Shown here: one piece after another, positions 1-5,697 of the stretch | Position numbering within the stretch: position 1 is the stretch's first letter | Layout of the letters: the number at the start of each line of letters is the position of its first letter | From: Burkholderiaceae bacterium | Lineage (GTDB): Bacteria; Pseudomonadota; Gammaproteobacteria; Burkholderiales; Burkholderiaceae_C | DNA: 5,697 nt | NCBI GenBank assembly: GCA_017999135.1 | Contig: JAGOBT010000241.1 | Coordinates: forward strand, 1-5,697 | Reading direction: 5' to 3' | Position numbers and translations under genes: made by a program | Notes under the pieces: generated by a model | Told to the model about the DNA's origin: nothing | What the model saw: only the letters and a program-made list of their open reading frames with translations | Database searches by the model: none

Positions 1-1
1 G

Positions 2-175
2 CTGGTGCAGGGCCTGAGCAACCGCGAGATCAGCCAGCACATGGGCATCGGCGAGCGGGCGGTGAAGCAGCACCTCAGCGCCGCCTTCGCAGCCCTGGGC
101 GCCGACAGCCGGGCGCGCGCCATCGTGCTGGCACGCCAGCACGGCCTGGGCGGGCCGGCCGCGCCCGGCCCATGA
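2..175 (+). CDS. LuxR/GerE-family response regulator, C-terminal fragment (5' end outside window)
   Basis: The last 57 residues of a helix-turn-helix transcriptional regulator; the start lies beyond the left edge. The visible part begins LVQGLSNREIS and continues through GERAVKQHLSAAFAALG. This is the GerE/LuxR DNA-binding layout: a scaffold helix with LxxGLSNxEI, then a recognition helix with the usual VKxH core. A short Gly/Pro/Ala tail follows. The stop TGA (173-175) overlaps the ATG of the downstream sensor kinase as ATGA, so the two are almost certainly a two-component pair in which the kinase phosphorylates an N-terminal receiver domain that is not visible here. The receiver domain is therefore inferred from context. 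A stand-alone LuxR-type regulator without a receiver cannot be excluded from this fragment. Target genes are unknown; the neighbouring phaM is a candidate. Confidence 0.85.
   Translation: MVQGLSNREISQHMGIGERAVKQHLSAAFAALGADSRARAIVLARQHGLGGPAAPGP
152..171 (+). promoter_or_regulatory. GC-only hairpin abutting the sensor kinase start codon
   Basis: A perfect 7-bp inverted repeat, GGGCCGG (152-158) and CCGGCCC (165-171), with a 6-nt loop, ends at the base before the ATG at 172. No AG-rich Shine-Dalgarno sequence is seen upstream of this ATG. The likely effect is that independent initiation on the kinase is blocked, so translation depends on ribosomes finishing the overlapping response regulator. 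The pairing is seen directly; the regulatory role is inferred, and GC-rich DNA yields such stems by chance fairly often. Confidence 0.4.
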
Positions 176-1539
176 CGGCGGCCCCCGGCTTCCTGCCCGA
201 ACGGGTGGCCGACTTCTACGGCCAGAACCGCCGCGCCACGCTGGTCAACGCCGGCCTGCTGGTGCTGGCGCTGTGGGCCCTGGCCGGCCGCGTGCCCGCC
301 GGCACGCTGGCCGCCTGGGCCGCGGCGGTGCTGGCCAGCCATGCGCTGCGCCTGGGCAGCGCCGCGCTGCGGCAGGCCGACCCGCAGGCCGATGCCCACG
401 CACTGCGCTGGGCCCGGGCCGCCACGGCGGCGCTGGGCAGCACCGGCCTGGCCTGGGGCGGCGGCGCCTGGCTGATGCTGGATGCCACCGACCCCACGGC
501 CGAGGTGTTCTGGACCATCGCGCTGTGCGGCATCGCCGCCGGCGTGGTGGCGGGCGCGCCCTATTTCGTGCCAGCGCAATGGGCCTATCTGCTGCCGTTG
601 CTGGTGCCGCTGGTGGGGCACTACGCGCTGCAGCCTGGCGCCGTCAGCCGGGCGGTGGCGGGCGGGCTGGCGCTGTTCCTGCTGTTCTGCCTGGCCCAGG
701 GGCGTGCGCAGGCACGGTCGCTGCGCGAGAGCATGGCCATCCGGGCGCAGAACGCCCAGCTGCTGGCCGACCTGCAGGCGCGCACGCAGGACGCACTGGC
801 CGCGCAGCGCCTGGCTGAAGAGGCCGCGCAGGCCAAGGCCCGCTTCTTTGCCGCCGCCAGCCACGACCTGCGCCAGCCCATGCAGGCCCTGCTGCTGCTG
901 GACGCCGCCCAGGCCGACGCCCCACCGGCCGAGCAGGCGCGCCTGCGCCGCCAGACCAGCGAAGGCATCGCCGCGCTCGACCGGCTGTTCGAAGGCATCC
1001 TGGCCGTGGCGCGGCTGGACGCCGGCACCGAGGTGGGCGCGCTGCAGCCGGTGCCACTGGCACCGCTGGCCCGCCGCCTGCTGCAGCGCCACGCGCCGCT
1101 GGCCGACGCCCGCGGCCTGCAGCTGGCATGGCGCCAGGCCGCCAGCGCCGTCGCCGTGCAGGCCGACCCCGCTGCGCTGGAACGGCTGCTGGCCAACCTG
1201 CTGGCCAATGCGCTGCAGCACACGCCCCGGGGCACCGTGCTGCTGGCGCTGCGCCATGGCCAGGGTGGCACGCTGCGTCTGCAGGTGCGCGACAGCGGCG
1301 TGGGCATCACCCAGGCCGAGCAGGATCGGGTGTTCGACGAGTTCCACCAGGCCGGCCCGCCCGAGGCCCGGCGCCACGACGGCAGCGGCCTGGGCCTGGC
1401 CATCGCCCGGCGGCTGGCGCAGGCCATGGGCGGGCAGATCACGCTGCGCTCGGCACCCGGCCGCGGCAGCAGCTTCACCCTGCGCCTGCCGGCGGCTACC
1501 ATGGCCCGGCAGAACAACCACCCCGAGGAGATGCCATGA
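172..1539 (+). CDS. Six-TM membrane sensor histidine kinase
   Basis: A 455-residue sensor kinase of a two-component system, expected in the inner membrane. The N-terminal third holds about six hydrophobic segments (roughly residues 23-39, 42-62, 84-104, 112-133, 138-154 and 159-177) with short loops and no large periplasmic domain, so any signal is probably sensed within or close to the membrane. A helical linker (about 181-223) leads to the HisKA domain, with the H-box FFAAASHDLRQP and phospho-acceptor His231. The HATPase_c domain shows an N-box with Asn342 and Asn346, a G1 box DSGVGI (374-379), an F-box FDEF (388-391) and a G2 box GSGLGLAI (404-411). All catalytic motifs are intact. There is no fused receiver, so it is a classical rather than hybrid kinase. 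It overlaps the upstream LuxR-type regulator by 4 bp, its likely partner, and phaM downstream by 4 bp. The start at 172 fits the ATGA overlap. The ligand is unknown. Confidence 0.9.
   Translation: MTAAPGFLPERVADFYGQNRRATLVNAGLLVLALWALAGRVPAGTLAAWAAAVLASHALRLGSAALRQADPQADAHALRWARAATAALGSTGLAWGGGAWLMLDATDPTAEVFWTIALCGIAAGVVAGAPYFVPAQWAYLLPLLVPLVGHYALQPGAVSRAVAGGLALFLLFCLAQGRAQARSLRESMAIRAQNAQLLADLQARTQDALAAQRLAEEAAQAKARFFAAASHDLRQPMQALLLLDAAQADAPPAEQARLRRQTSEGIAALDRLFEGILAVARLDAGTEVGALQPVPLAPLARRLLQRHAPLADARGLQLAWRQAASAVAVQADPAALERLLANLLANALQHTPRGTVLLALRHGQGGTLRLQVRDSGVGITQAEQDRVFDEFHQAGPPEARRHDGSGLGLAIARRLAQAMGGQITLRSAPGRGSSFTLRLPAATMARQNNHPEEMP
1525..1530 (+). promoter_or_regulatory. Shine-Dalgarno sequence of phaM
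   Basis: GAGGAG lies inside the 3' end of the kinase gene, 5 nt before the ATG at 1536. It decides the phaM start: the other nearby ATG (1531) is in the kinase frame and directly abuts the motif. It gives phaM its own ribosome entry despite the 4-bp overlap. Confidence 0.75.
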
Positions 1540-2270
1540 CCGACCCCGCCAGTGCCTTTGCCAAGATGGTGCCGGGCTTCGACTTCCTGCAGGGCCTGGT
1601 GAAGAACGCCGGCGCGGCCATGCCCGGCGTGGGCCAGTGGGTTGCCCCCACGCTCGACCCCGACGAGCTGGACAAGCGCATCAACGACCTGCGCACCGTG
1701 CAGTTCTGGCTGGAGCAGAACGCCCGCATGCTGGGCGCCACCATCCAGGCGCTGGAAGTGCAGCGCATGACGCTGAGCACGCTGAAGACGATGAACGTGT
1801 CGTTTGGCGACCTGACCGAATCACTGAAGATCCGCATGCCGGCCCAGGCGCCCGAGCCGGTGGCCGAGGCCCCTGCGCCGGCGCCCGCACCGGCCCCCGC
1901 ACCACCACCCCCGGCCGCGCCGACCGCAGCGGCCGCGCCCGAGGTGCCGGCCGGCGTGATCGACCCGATGCAGTGGTGGGGCGCGCTGACCCAGCAGTTC
2001 ACCCAGCTGGCGGCCAATGCCATGCAGGAAGGCGCCACCGATTCGGCGCGCAACCTGGCCGGCAACCTCGTCAAGCAGGGGCTGGACGCCGCCGGCGAAA
2101 CCTTCCGCCAGGCGGCGGCCATGCCGGTGGCGGTGGCCAAGACCGCTGGTGCTGCCGCGCAGAAGCTGGGCGGCCGCGGCAGCCCAGCCCCCGCAGCGCC
2201 CGCCGCACGCCAGCCCGCGGCCAAGAAGAAACCGGCCGCCCGGCGGCGCGTGGCCACCAAGCCGCGCTGA
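1536..2270 (+). CDS. phaM: PhaM-family PHA granule multifunctional regulatory protein
   Basis: A 244-residue PhaM-like protein. In Ralstonia eutropha, PhaM activates the PHB synthase PhaC1, sits on the granule surface and tethers granules to the nucleoid through a basic C-terminus. Here the N-terminal region (1-100) has the family pattern: a hydrophobic start with FDFLQGLV (15-22), the stretch GVGQWVAPTLDPDELDKRI (31-49), then a long helical, probably coiled-coil segment (about 43-86, including RTVQFWLEQNARMLGATIQ). An Ala/Pro-rich linker (about 103-140) follows, then a conserved-looking block DPMQWWGALTQQFTQLA (143-159), an Ala-rich helix, and a Lys/Arg/Ala/Pro tail (about 216-244, with AAKKKPAARRR) resembling histone-like DNA-binding tails. 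The length is close to that of the R. eutropha protein. The ATG at 1536 is chosen because of the SD at 1525-1530 and the ATGA overlap with the kinase. The assignment rests on pattern recognition; a phasin-related protein is the main alternative. Confidence 0.85.
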   Translation: MTDPASAFAKMVPGFDFLQGLVKNAGAAMPGVGQWVAPTLDPDELDKRINDLRTVQFWLEQNARMLGATIQALEVQRMTLSTLKTMNVSFGDLTESLKIRMPAQAPEPVAEAPAPAPAPAPAPPPPAAPTAAAAPEVPAGVIDPMQWWGALTQQFTQLAANAMQEGATDSARNLAGNLVKQGLDAAGETFRQAAAMPVAVAKTAGAAAQKLGGRGSPAPAAPAARQPAAKKKPAARRRVATKPR

Positions 2271-2319
2271 GCGCCCTGCCGATCCACACACCCCCACACA
2301 CTGCGACACGCCGCCCGCC

Positions 2320-3528
2320 ATGCAGGCTTTCCTCGTCGGCCACGCCACCCACCCTGACGGCCACATGGCGCTGGCCCTGGCCGCCGCGCAGGTGGAGGCC
2401 CGCCGCGCCGCGCGGCAGCCAGCCTTCCTGCCCACGCTGGGGCTGGTCTACATGACCGAGGCGCTGGCGCCGCAGGCCGAGGCGCTGCTGGCCGAATTGC
2501 AGCAGCGCTGGCCCGGCGTGCACTGGGCCGGCACCGTGGGCGTGGGCGTGCTGGCCGGGGGCGTGGAGTACATCGACGAGCCCGCGCTGGTGCTGATGCT
2601 CTGCGACTTGCCACCTGCCAGCTTCCGGCTGTTCAGCGGCCGGCTGCCGATGCCCGCCGGCTGGGCCGACAGCGCCCTGGTGCATGCCGACCCCGCCACC
2701 CACGACCTGGACGACCTGCTGCTGGAGCTGGCCGGCCGCACCAGCAGCGGCTACCTGTTCGGCGGGCTCACCGCATCGCGCGAGCGGCGGCTGCACATCG
2801 CCGACGGCGTGTTCGAGGGTGGGCTGTCGGGCGTGGCCTTCCTGGCGCACGACCCCACCGACCCGGTGCCCGCGCCGCACCTGGTGTCGCGCGTCACCCA
2901 GGGCTGCCAGCCGCTGGGCCCCACCCGCCACATCACCGCGGCCGACGGCAACCTGGCGCTCACGCTCGACGGCGAACCCGCCCTGGGCCTGCTGCTCGAC
3001 GAACTGCAGGTGAGCCTGCAGCAGCCGCAGCGGGCGATGGCCGCCCTGCGCGGCACGCTGGTGGGGCTGACTGACGGCGGCGATGCCGCGCGCAACCGCG
3101 GCGGTCAGTTCGGCAGCGACACCCGGGTGCGCCACCTGATCGGCATCGACCCCGCCCGCCAGGGCATCGCGGTGGCCGAGCACTTGCAACTGGGCCAGCA
3201 GTTCGCCTTCTGCCGGCGCGATGCAGGCGCCGCCCGGCGCGACCTGGTGCGCATCTGCGCCGAGATCCGCGAAGAGATCGAATCGGCCGCCGATGCGCTG
3301 CCCGCCACCGGCGGTCTGCCGCAGCCGGCGCCGCGCATCGTCGGCGCGCTGTATGTGTCGTGCTCGGGCCGCGGCGGGCCGCACTTCGGCGCGCCGTCGG
3401 CCGAGGCGCAGATCGTGCAGCACGCGCTGGGCGACGTGCCGCTGGTGGGCTTCTTCGCCGCGGGCGAGATCGCCCGCCACCACCTGTACGGCTACACCGG
3501 GGTGCTGACGGTGTTCACCGCCGTGTAG
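2320..3528 (+). CDS. FIST-domain protein (FIST N and FIST C), putative small-ligand sensor
   Basis: A 402-residue soluble protein with no signal peptide or clear membrane segment. FIST domains are predicted sensory modules proposed to bind small ligands such as amino acids; no catalytic role is established. The N-terminal half (about 1-210) begins FLVGHATHPDG and contains the GTVGVGVLAGG glycine-rich turn (71-81) and SGYLFGGLTASR (143-154), typical of FIST_N. The C-terminal half (about 215-395) contains VSCSGRGGPHFG (346-357), followed by AE (361-362) and DVPLVGFFAAGEI (372-384), the most diagnostic FIST_C signature, and ends near GYTGVLTVF. The protein has no fused output domain (no GGDEF, kinase or methyl-acceptor), so it would act through a partner. 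The gene lies 49 nt after phaM and 5 nt before the LysR gene. No good Shine-Dalgarno sequence precedes the ATG at 2320; it is kept because the family-like sequence begins there and upstream codons run into the phaM tail region. Confidence 0.87.
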   Translation: MQAFLVGHATHPDGHMALALAAAQVEARRAARQPAFLPTLGLVYMTEALAPQAEALLAELQQRWPGVHWAGTVGVGVLAGGVEYIDEPALVLMLCDLPPASFRLFSGRLPMPAGWADSALVHADPATHDLDDLLLELAGRTSSGYLFGGLTASRERRLHIADGVFEGGLSGVAFLAHDPTDPVPAPHLVSRVTQGCQPLGPTRHITAADGNLALTLDGEPALGLLLDELQVSLQQPQRAMAALRGTLVGLTDGGDAARNRGGQFGSDTRVRHLIGIDPARQGIAVAEHLQLGQQFAFCRRDAGAARRDLVRICAEIREEIESAADALPATGGLPQPAPRIVGALYVSCSGRGGPHFGAPSAEAQIVQHALGDVPLVGFFAAGEIARHHLYGYTGVLTVFTAV

Positions 3529-3533
3529 CGCCG

Positions 3534-4424
3534 ATGCCACCCATCCGCATCCCGCCCATCCACTGCCTGCAGGCCTTCGAGGCGCTGTCGCGCCTGCGCA
3601 GCGTGACGCTGGCGGCCGAAGAGCTGCATGTGACGCCCAGCGCAGTGAGCCACCGCATGCGCCAGCTGGAGACGCTGCTGGGCACGCGGCTGTTCGGCCG
3701 CAGCGACTTCAGCCCCAGCGCCGACGGCCAGGCCTACCTGGTGCAGGTGCGCCAGGGCCTGCAGGCGCTGGCGCAGATGCCGGGCCAGCGCCAGGCCACG
3801 CCCAGTGCGGCGCGGCTGCGGCTGGCGGTGACACCCACCTTCTCGCGCGCCATCCTGATGCCGCGGCTGGCCGCCTTTCGCCGCGCCTGGCCGGAGGTTG
3901 AACTGGTGCTGCAGGTGGCCATCCCGCTGCTGGACGTGAAGGCCGAAGAGGCCGACCTGGAGGTGCGCTTCGGCACCGGCCCCTACCCCGGCGTGGAGCA
4001 GGTGCGCATCCTCAGCGACGATGTCTGCCCGGTCTGCAGCCCCGACTACGCCATCGAGGCCGGCCCGTTTCCGCAGCACTTCGAGACCGCCGACGAGGTG
4101 GCACGGGCCCACCTGATCCGCAGCCCGCTGGTGCCCTGGAGCGGGTGGTTCCAGGCTTGCGGCATCCAGCTGCCCGAGCCGCGAGAAGGCGCGCAGTTCA
4201 ATGACGTGGGCCTGATGCTGGACGCCGCGGCGGCCGGCTTCGGCGTGGCGCTGACCCGACCCAAGCTGGCCGCGGCCTGGCTGGACAGCGGCCGGCTGGT
4301 GCGGCTGTCGCCGCGCAGCGTGCCGTCGCCGTTCCACCACTACCTGTGCTGGAAGCCAGGCACCTTGGCGCGCTGGGAGTGTGCCGCCTTCGTCGACTGG
4401 CTGACGGCGTCGCTGCAGGCCTGA
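3534..4424 (+). CDS. LysR-type transcriptional regulator, GcvA-like subgroup
   Basis: A 296-residue LysR-family regulator of normal length. The N-terminal winged helix-turn-helix (about 7-64) reads PPIHCLQAFEALSRLRSVTLAAEELHV across residues 7-33 (quoted in part by key residues: CLQAFEAL, TLAAEELHVTPSAVSHRM, LETLLGTRLFGR). This is close to the GcvA-type pattern. A linker helix follows (about 65-90), then the periplasmic-binding-protein-like effector domain (about 94-296) with LRLAVTPTFSRAILMPRLAAF (95-115), the GcvA-like DLEVRFGTGPYPG (141-153) and a C-terminal FVDWL segment (286-290). LysR proteins usually bind as tetramers and respond to a small metabolite; the effector here is unknown. The start at 3534 is 5 nt after the FIST stop, with no strong ribosome site, which fits translational coupling. 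It is encoded in tandem with the downstream permease rather than divergently from it. Regulation of that permease is possible but unproven. Confidence 0.9.
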   Translation: MPPIRIPPIHCLQAFEALSRLRSVTLAAEELHVTPSAVSHRMRQLETLLGTRLFGRSDFSPSADGQAYLVQVRQGLQALAQMPGQRQATPSAARLRLAVTPTFSRAILMPRLAAFRRAWPEVELVLQVAIPLLDVKAEEADLEVRFGTGPYPGVEQVRILSDDVCPVCSPDYAIEAGPFPQHFETADEVARAHLIRSPLVPWSGWFQACGIQLPEPREGAQFNDVGLMLDAAAAGFGVALTRPKLAAAWLDSGRLVRLSPRSVPSPFHHYLCWKPGTLARWECAAFVDWLTASLQA

Positions 4425-4472
4425 ACCCCGCAGCGGGGCTGACGCCCGGCTGACGGCCTGAAATCTCCTCAC

Positions 4473-4504
4473 GCCGCGGCGCAGTGACTTTCACGCGCCG
4501 CGGC
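4473..4504. repeat. Long perfect inverted repeat / hairpin upstream of the permease
   Basis: The arms GCCGCGGCGC (4473-4482) and GCGCCGCGGC (4495-4504) are exact reverse complements. Inside them GTGA (4484-4487) pairs with TCAC (4491-4494), leaving a 3-nt CTT loop and one unpaired A (4483). The total is a 14-bp stem. No T-run follows on either strand, so it is not a textbook intrinsic terminator. It could end or protect the upstream transcript, or form an operator or leader structure for the permease. The structure is seen; the role is inferred. Confidence 0.6.
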
Positions 4505-4593
4505 AGCCCCGTCGGCACCATGCGCAGCTTCGAGGCGCAGCGCCCGCTGCAGGCATGCCGGTGGTCCCCGCAAGAGGTGGCCCAGGCGCACAC

Positions 4594-4600
4594 GAGGAGA
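4594..4600 (+). promoter_or_regulatory. Shine-Dalgarno sequence of the lactate permease
   Basis: GAGGAGA, 6 nt before the ATG at 4607. It decides the start in favour of 4607 over an in-frame ATG at 4520, which has no comparable ribosome site. Confidence 0.8.
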
Positions 4601-4606
4601 CACCCC

Positions 4607-5697
4607 ATGGTTTGGCAACAGGTCTACGACCCCTTCGGCAACATGATCATCTCCACCGCCCTGGCCGCCGTGCCCGTGGTGGTGATGCTGGTGGCGCTGG
4701 GCTTTCTGCACATCAAGGCGCACATCGCCGCCGGGCTGGGGCTGATCGCCGCCGTCGCGGTGGCGGTGCTGGCCTACGGCATGCCGGCCGACCTGGCCGG
4801 GCGCGCCGCGATGTACGGCGGCTTCACCGGCCTGCTGCCGATCGGCTGGATCGTGCTGAACATCATCTTCCTGCAGCAGCTGGCCGAATCGAACGGCAGC
4901 TTCCAGATCCTGCAGGATTCGCTGTCCGGCATCACCGAAGACCGGCGCCTGCAGCTGCTGCTGATCGCCTTCTGCTTCGGCGCGTTCTTCGAGGGCGCGG
5001 CCGGTTTCGGCACGCCGGTGGCGGTGACCGCCGGCATCCTGATCGGGCTGGGCTTCTCGCCGCTGGCGGCATCGGGCCTGAGCCTGATCGCCAACACCGC
5101 GCCAGTCGCCTTTGGCGCACTCGGCACGCCGGTGATCACCCTGGCCAAGGTGCACGGCTACGACCTGATGGAAGTGACGGCCATGATCGGCCGCCAGCTG
5201 CCGTTCTTCAGCCTGCTGGTGCCGTTCTGGCTGATCTGGGCCTTTGCCGGGCGCAAGGCGATGTGGGACATCTGGCCCGCCATCCTGGTGACCGGCCTGA
5301 GCTTCGCCATCCCGCAGTACCTGGTCAGCAACTTCATCGGGCCCGAGCTGGTGGACATCATCGCGGCCATCGTGTCGATGGTCTGCCTGATCGCCTTCCT
5401 GCGGGTGTGGCAGCCCAAGACGATCTGGACATCCCCGACGATGCGGGGCAAGGACATCAGCGCTGCCGAGGCCAAGCCGCCACGCGCGCCGGTGCGCCAC
5501 AGCCGGGCCGACCTGGTGCGCGCCTGGACGCCCTGGGCCATCCTCACCGTGGCGGTGTTCATCTGGGGCCTGCCGCCGGTGAAAGACTTCTTCAACGGCA
5601 TCTTTGCGCCCAAGTTCCCGATCGACGGCCTGCACAACCTGATCCAGAAGGTGCCGCCGGTGGTGCCCACGCCGCACTTCGAATCAGCCGTCTACAC
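4607..5697 (+). CDS. lldP: L-lactate permease, LctP/LldP family (3' end outside window)
   Basis: The first 363 residues of an integral membrane carboxylate importer; family members are about 550-590 residues, so roughly a third is missing past the right edge. These permeases bring L-lactate (and often D-lactate or glycolate) across the inner membrane, probably with protons. The sequence opens with the family-like WQQVYDPFGN (3-12), followed by several hydrophobic helices (about 15-35, 38-58, 72-90). The signature block follows: GAFFEGAAGFGTPVA (125-139, with Glu129) and NTAPVAFGALGTPV (163-176). Further helices lie near 198-214, 223-241, 247-266 and 308-320, with a charged cytoplasmic-looking loop at 278-304. 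The reading frame is open from 4607 to the end. The start is fixed by the SD at 4594-4600 and by the family N-terminus. The glycolate permease GlcA is a close paralogue, so the exact substrate is uncertain. Confidence 0.92.
   Translation, partial: MVWQQVYDPFGNMIISTALAAVPVVVMLVALGFLHIKAHIAAGLGLIAAVAVAVLAYGMPADLAGRAAMYGGFTGLLPIGWIVLNIIFLQQLAESNGSFQILQDSLSGITEDRRLQLLLIAFCFGAFFEGAAGFGTPVAVTAGILIGLGFSPLAASGLSLIANTAPVAFGALGTPVITLAKVHGYDLMEVTAMIGRQLPFFSLLVPFWLIWAFAGRKAMWDIWPAILVTGLSFAIPQYLVSNFIGPELVDIIAAIVSMVCLIAFLRVWQPKTIWTSPTMRGKDISAAEAKPPRAPVRHSRADLVRAWTPWAILTVAVFIWGLPPVKDFFNGIFAPKFPIDGLHNLIQKVPPVVPTPHFESAVY

Larger units (their letters stand above)
4425..4606 (+). other. Non-coding gap between the LysR gene and the permease
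   Basis: A 182-bp region and the only sizeable non-coding stretch in the window. It starts with a small 5-bp GC stem (CCCCG/CGGGG, 4426-4438), then repeats of GGCTGACG, a strong hairpin (4473-4504), and a leader ending in the permease ribosome site. It probably holds the permease promoter, but no convincing sigma-70 or sigma-54 promoter elements could be assigned by eye. Confidence 0.6.

Noticed and set aside
1842..1955. The Ala/Pro-rich coding stretch in phaM as a DNA tandem repeat
   Set aside because: The repetition reflects a flexible Ala/Pro linker, which PhaM-family proteins commonly carry, and the codons vary rather than forming an exact repeat array.
2017..2319. A longer FIST protein starting inside phaM
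   Set aside because: The extra 101 codons lie mostly over phaM coding sequence in another frame and have Arg/Pro/Trp-rich shadow composition; FIST-like sequence begins at the ATG at 2320.
482..2455. A 657-codon + strand open frame spanning the kinase and phaM
   Set aside because: It is Cys/Trp/Arg/Pro-rich and out of frame with the kinase motifs and with phaM, which are both convincing.
2071..3540. A 489-codon open frame on the minus strand opposite the FIST gene
   Set aside because: Composition is typical of a reverse-strand shadow (His/Gln/Gly/Ala/Arg-rich), and the + strand carries both FIST domain signatures across the same region.
4426..4438. A CCCCG/CGGGG stem just after the LysR stop as an intrinsic terminator
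   Set aside because: The stem is only 5 bp with a 3-nt loop and no T-run follows; too weak to call a terminator.
4520..4606. An in-frame ATG 29 codons upstream of the permease start
   Set aside because: The extension is polar and unlike the family N-terminus, has no good ribosome site, and the ATG at 4607 has a well-spaced GAGGAGA.
4469..5677. A 402-codon open frame on the minus strand opposite the permease
   Set aside because: It is His/Gln/Arg/Asp-rich with no recognisable domain, and lies opposite a clear LctP-family gene with intact signature motifs. Long antisense open frames are expected in DNA this GC-rich.

Overview
The window is a very GC-rich, almost fully coding stretch with all six genes on the + strand. 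It most likely comes from a betaproteobacterium of the order Burkholderiales. The reasons are the extreme G/C bias at third codon positions, the tight packing with ATGA overlaps, and a PhaM-type polyhydroxyalkanoate (PHA) granule regulator, a family known from PHA-accumulating betaproteobacteria. The genus cannot be told from this window.

Layout: (i) 2-175, the C-terminal end of a LuxR/GerE-type response regulator cut by the left edge. (ii) 172-1539, a six-TM sensor histidine kinase overlapping it by 4 bp. (iii) 1536-2270, PhaM, overlapping the kinase gene by 4 bp. (iv) 2320-3528, a FIST-domain protein. (v) 3534-4424, a GcvA-like LysR-type regulator starting 5 nt after the FIST stop. (vi) A 182-bp non-coding gap (4425-4606) with a strong 14-bp-stem hairpin. 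(vii) 4607-5697, the first 363 residues of an L-lactate permease (LctP/LldP family), cut by the right edge.

The first five genes look like one transcription unit: two overlaps, then gaps of 49 and 5 nt, with no U-tract terminator seen between them. The permease has its own good Shine-Dalgarno sequence and probably its own promoter in the gap, although no clear -35/-10 pair could be picked out.

Functionally the group suggests carbon-state control: a membrane sensor kinase with its DNA-binding partner, a regulator of PHA synthase and granule segregation, a putative small-ligand-binding FIST protein, a LysR regulator, and a lactate/glycolate-type carboxylate importer. The family calls are solid. 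The idea that these genes form one lactate-to-PHA control module is inference from gene order. No mobile element, CRISPR array, tRNA or rRNA was seen, and nothing in the window is clearly a new kind of system. The most noteworthy points are the translational coupling of the kinase to phaM, the hairpin abutting the kinase start codon, and the hairpin upstream of the permease.
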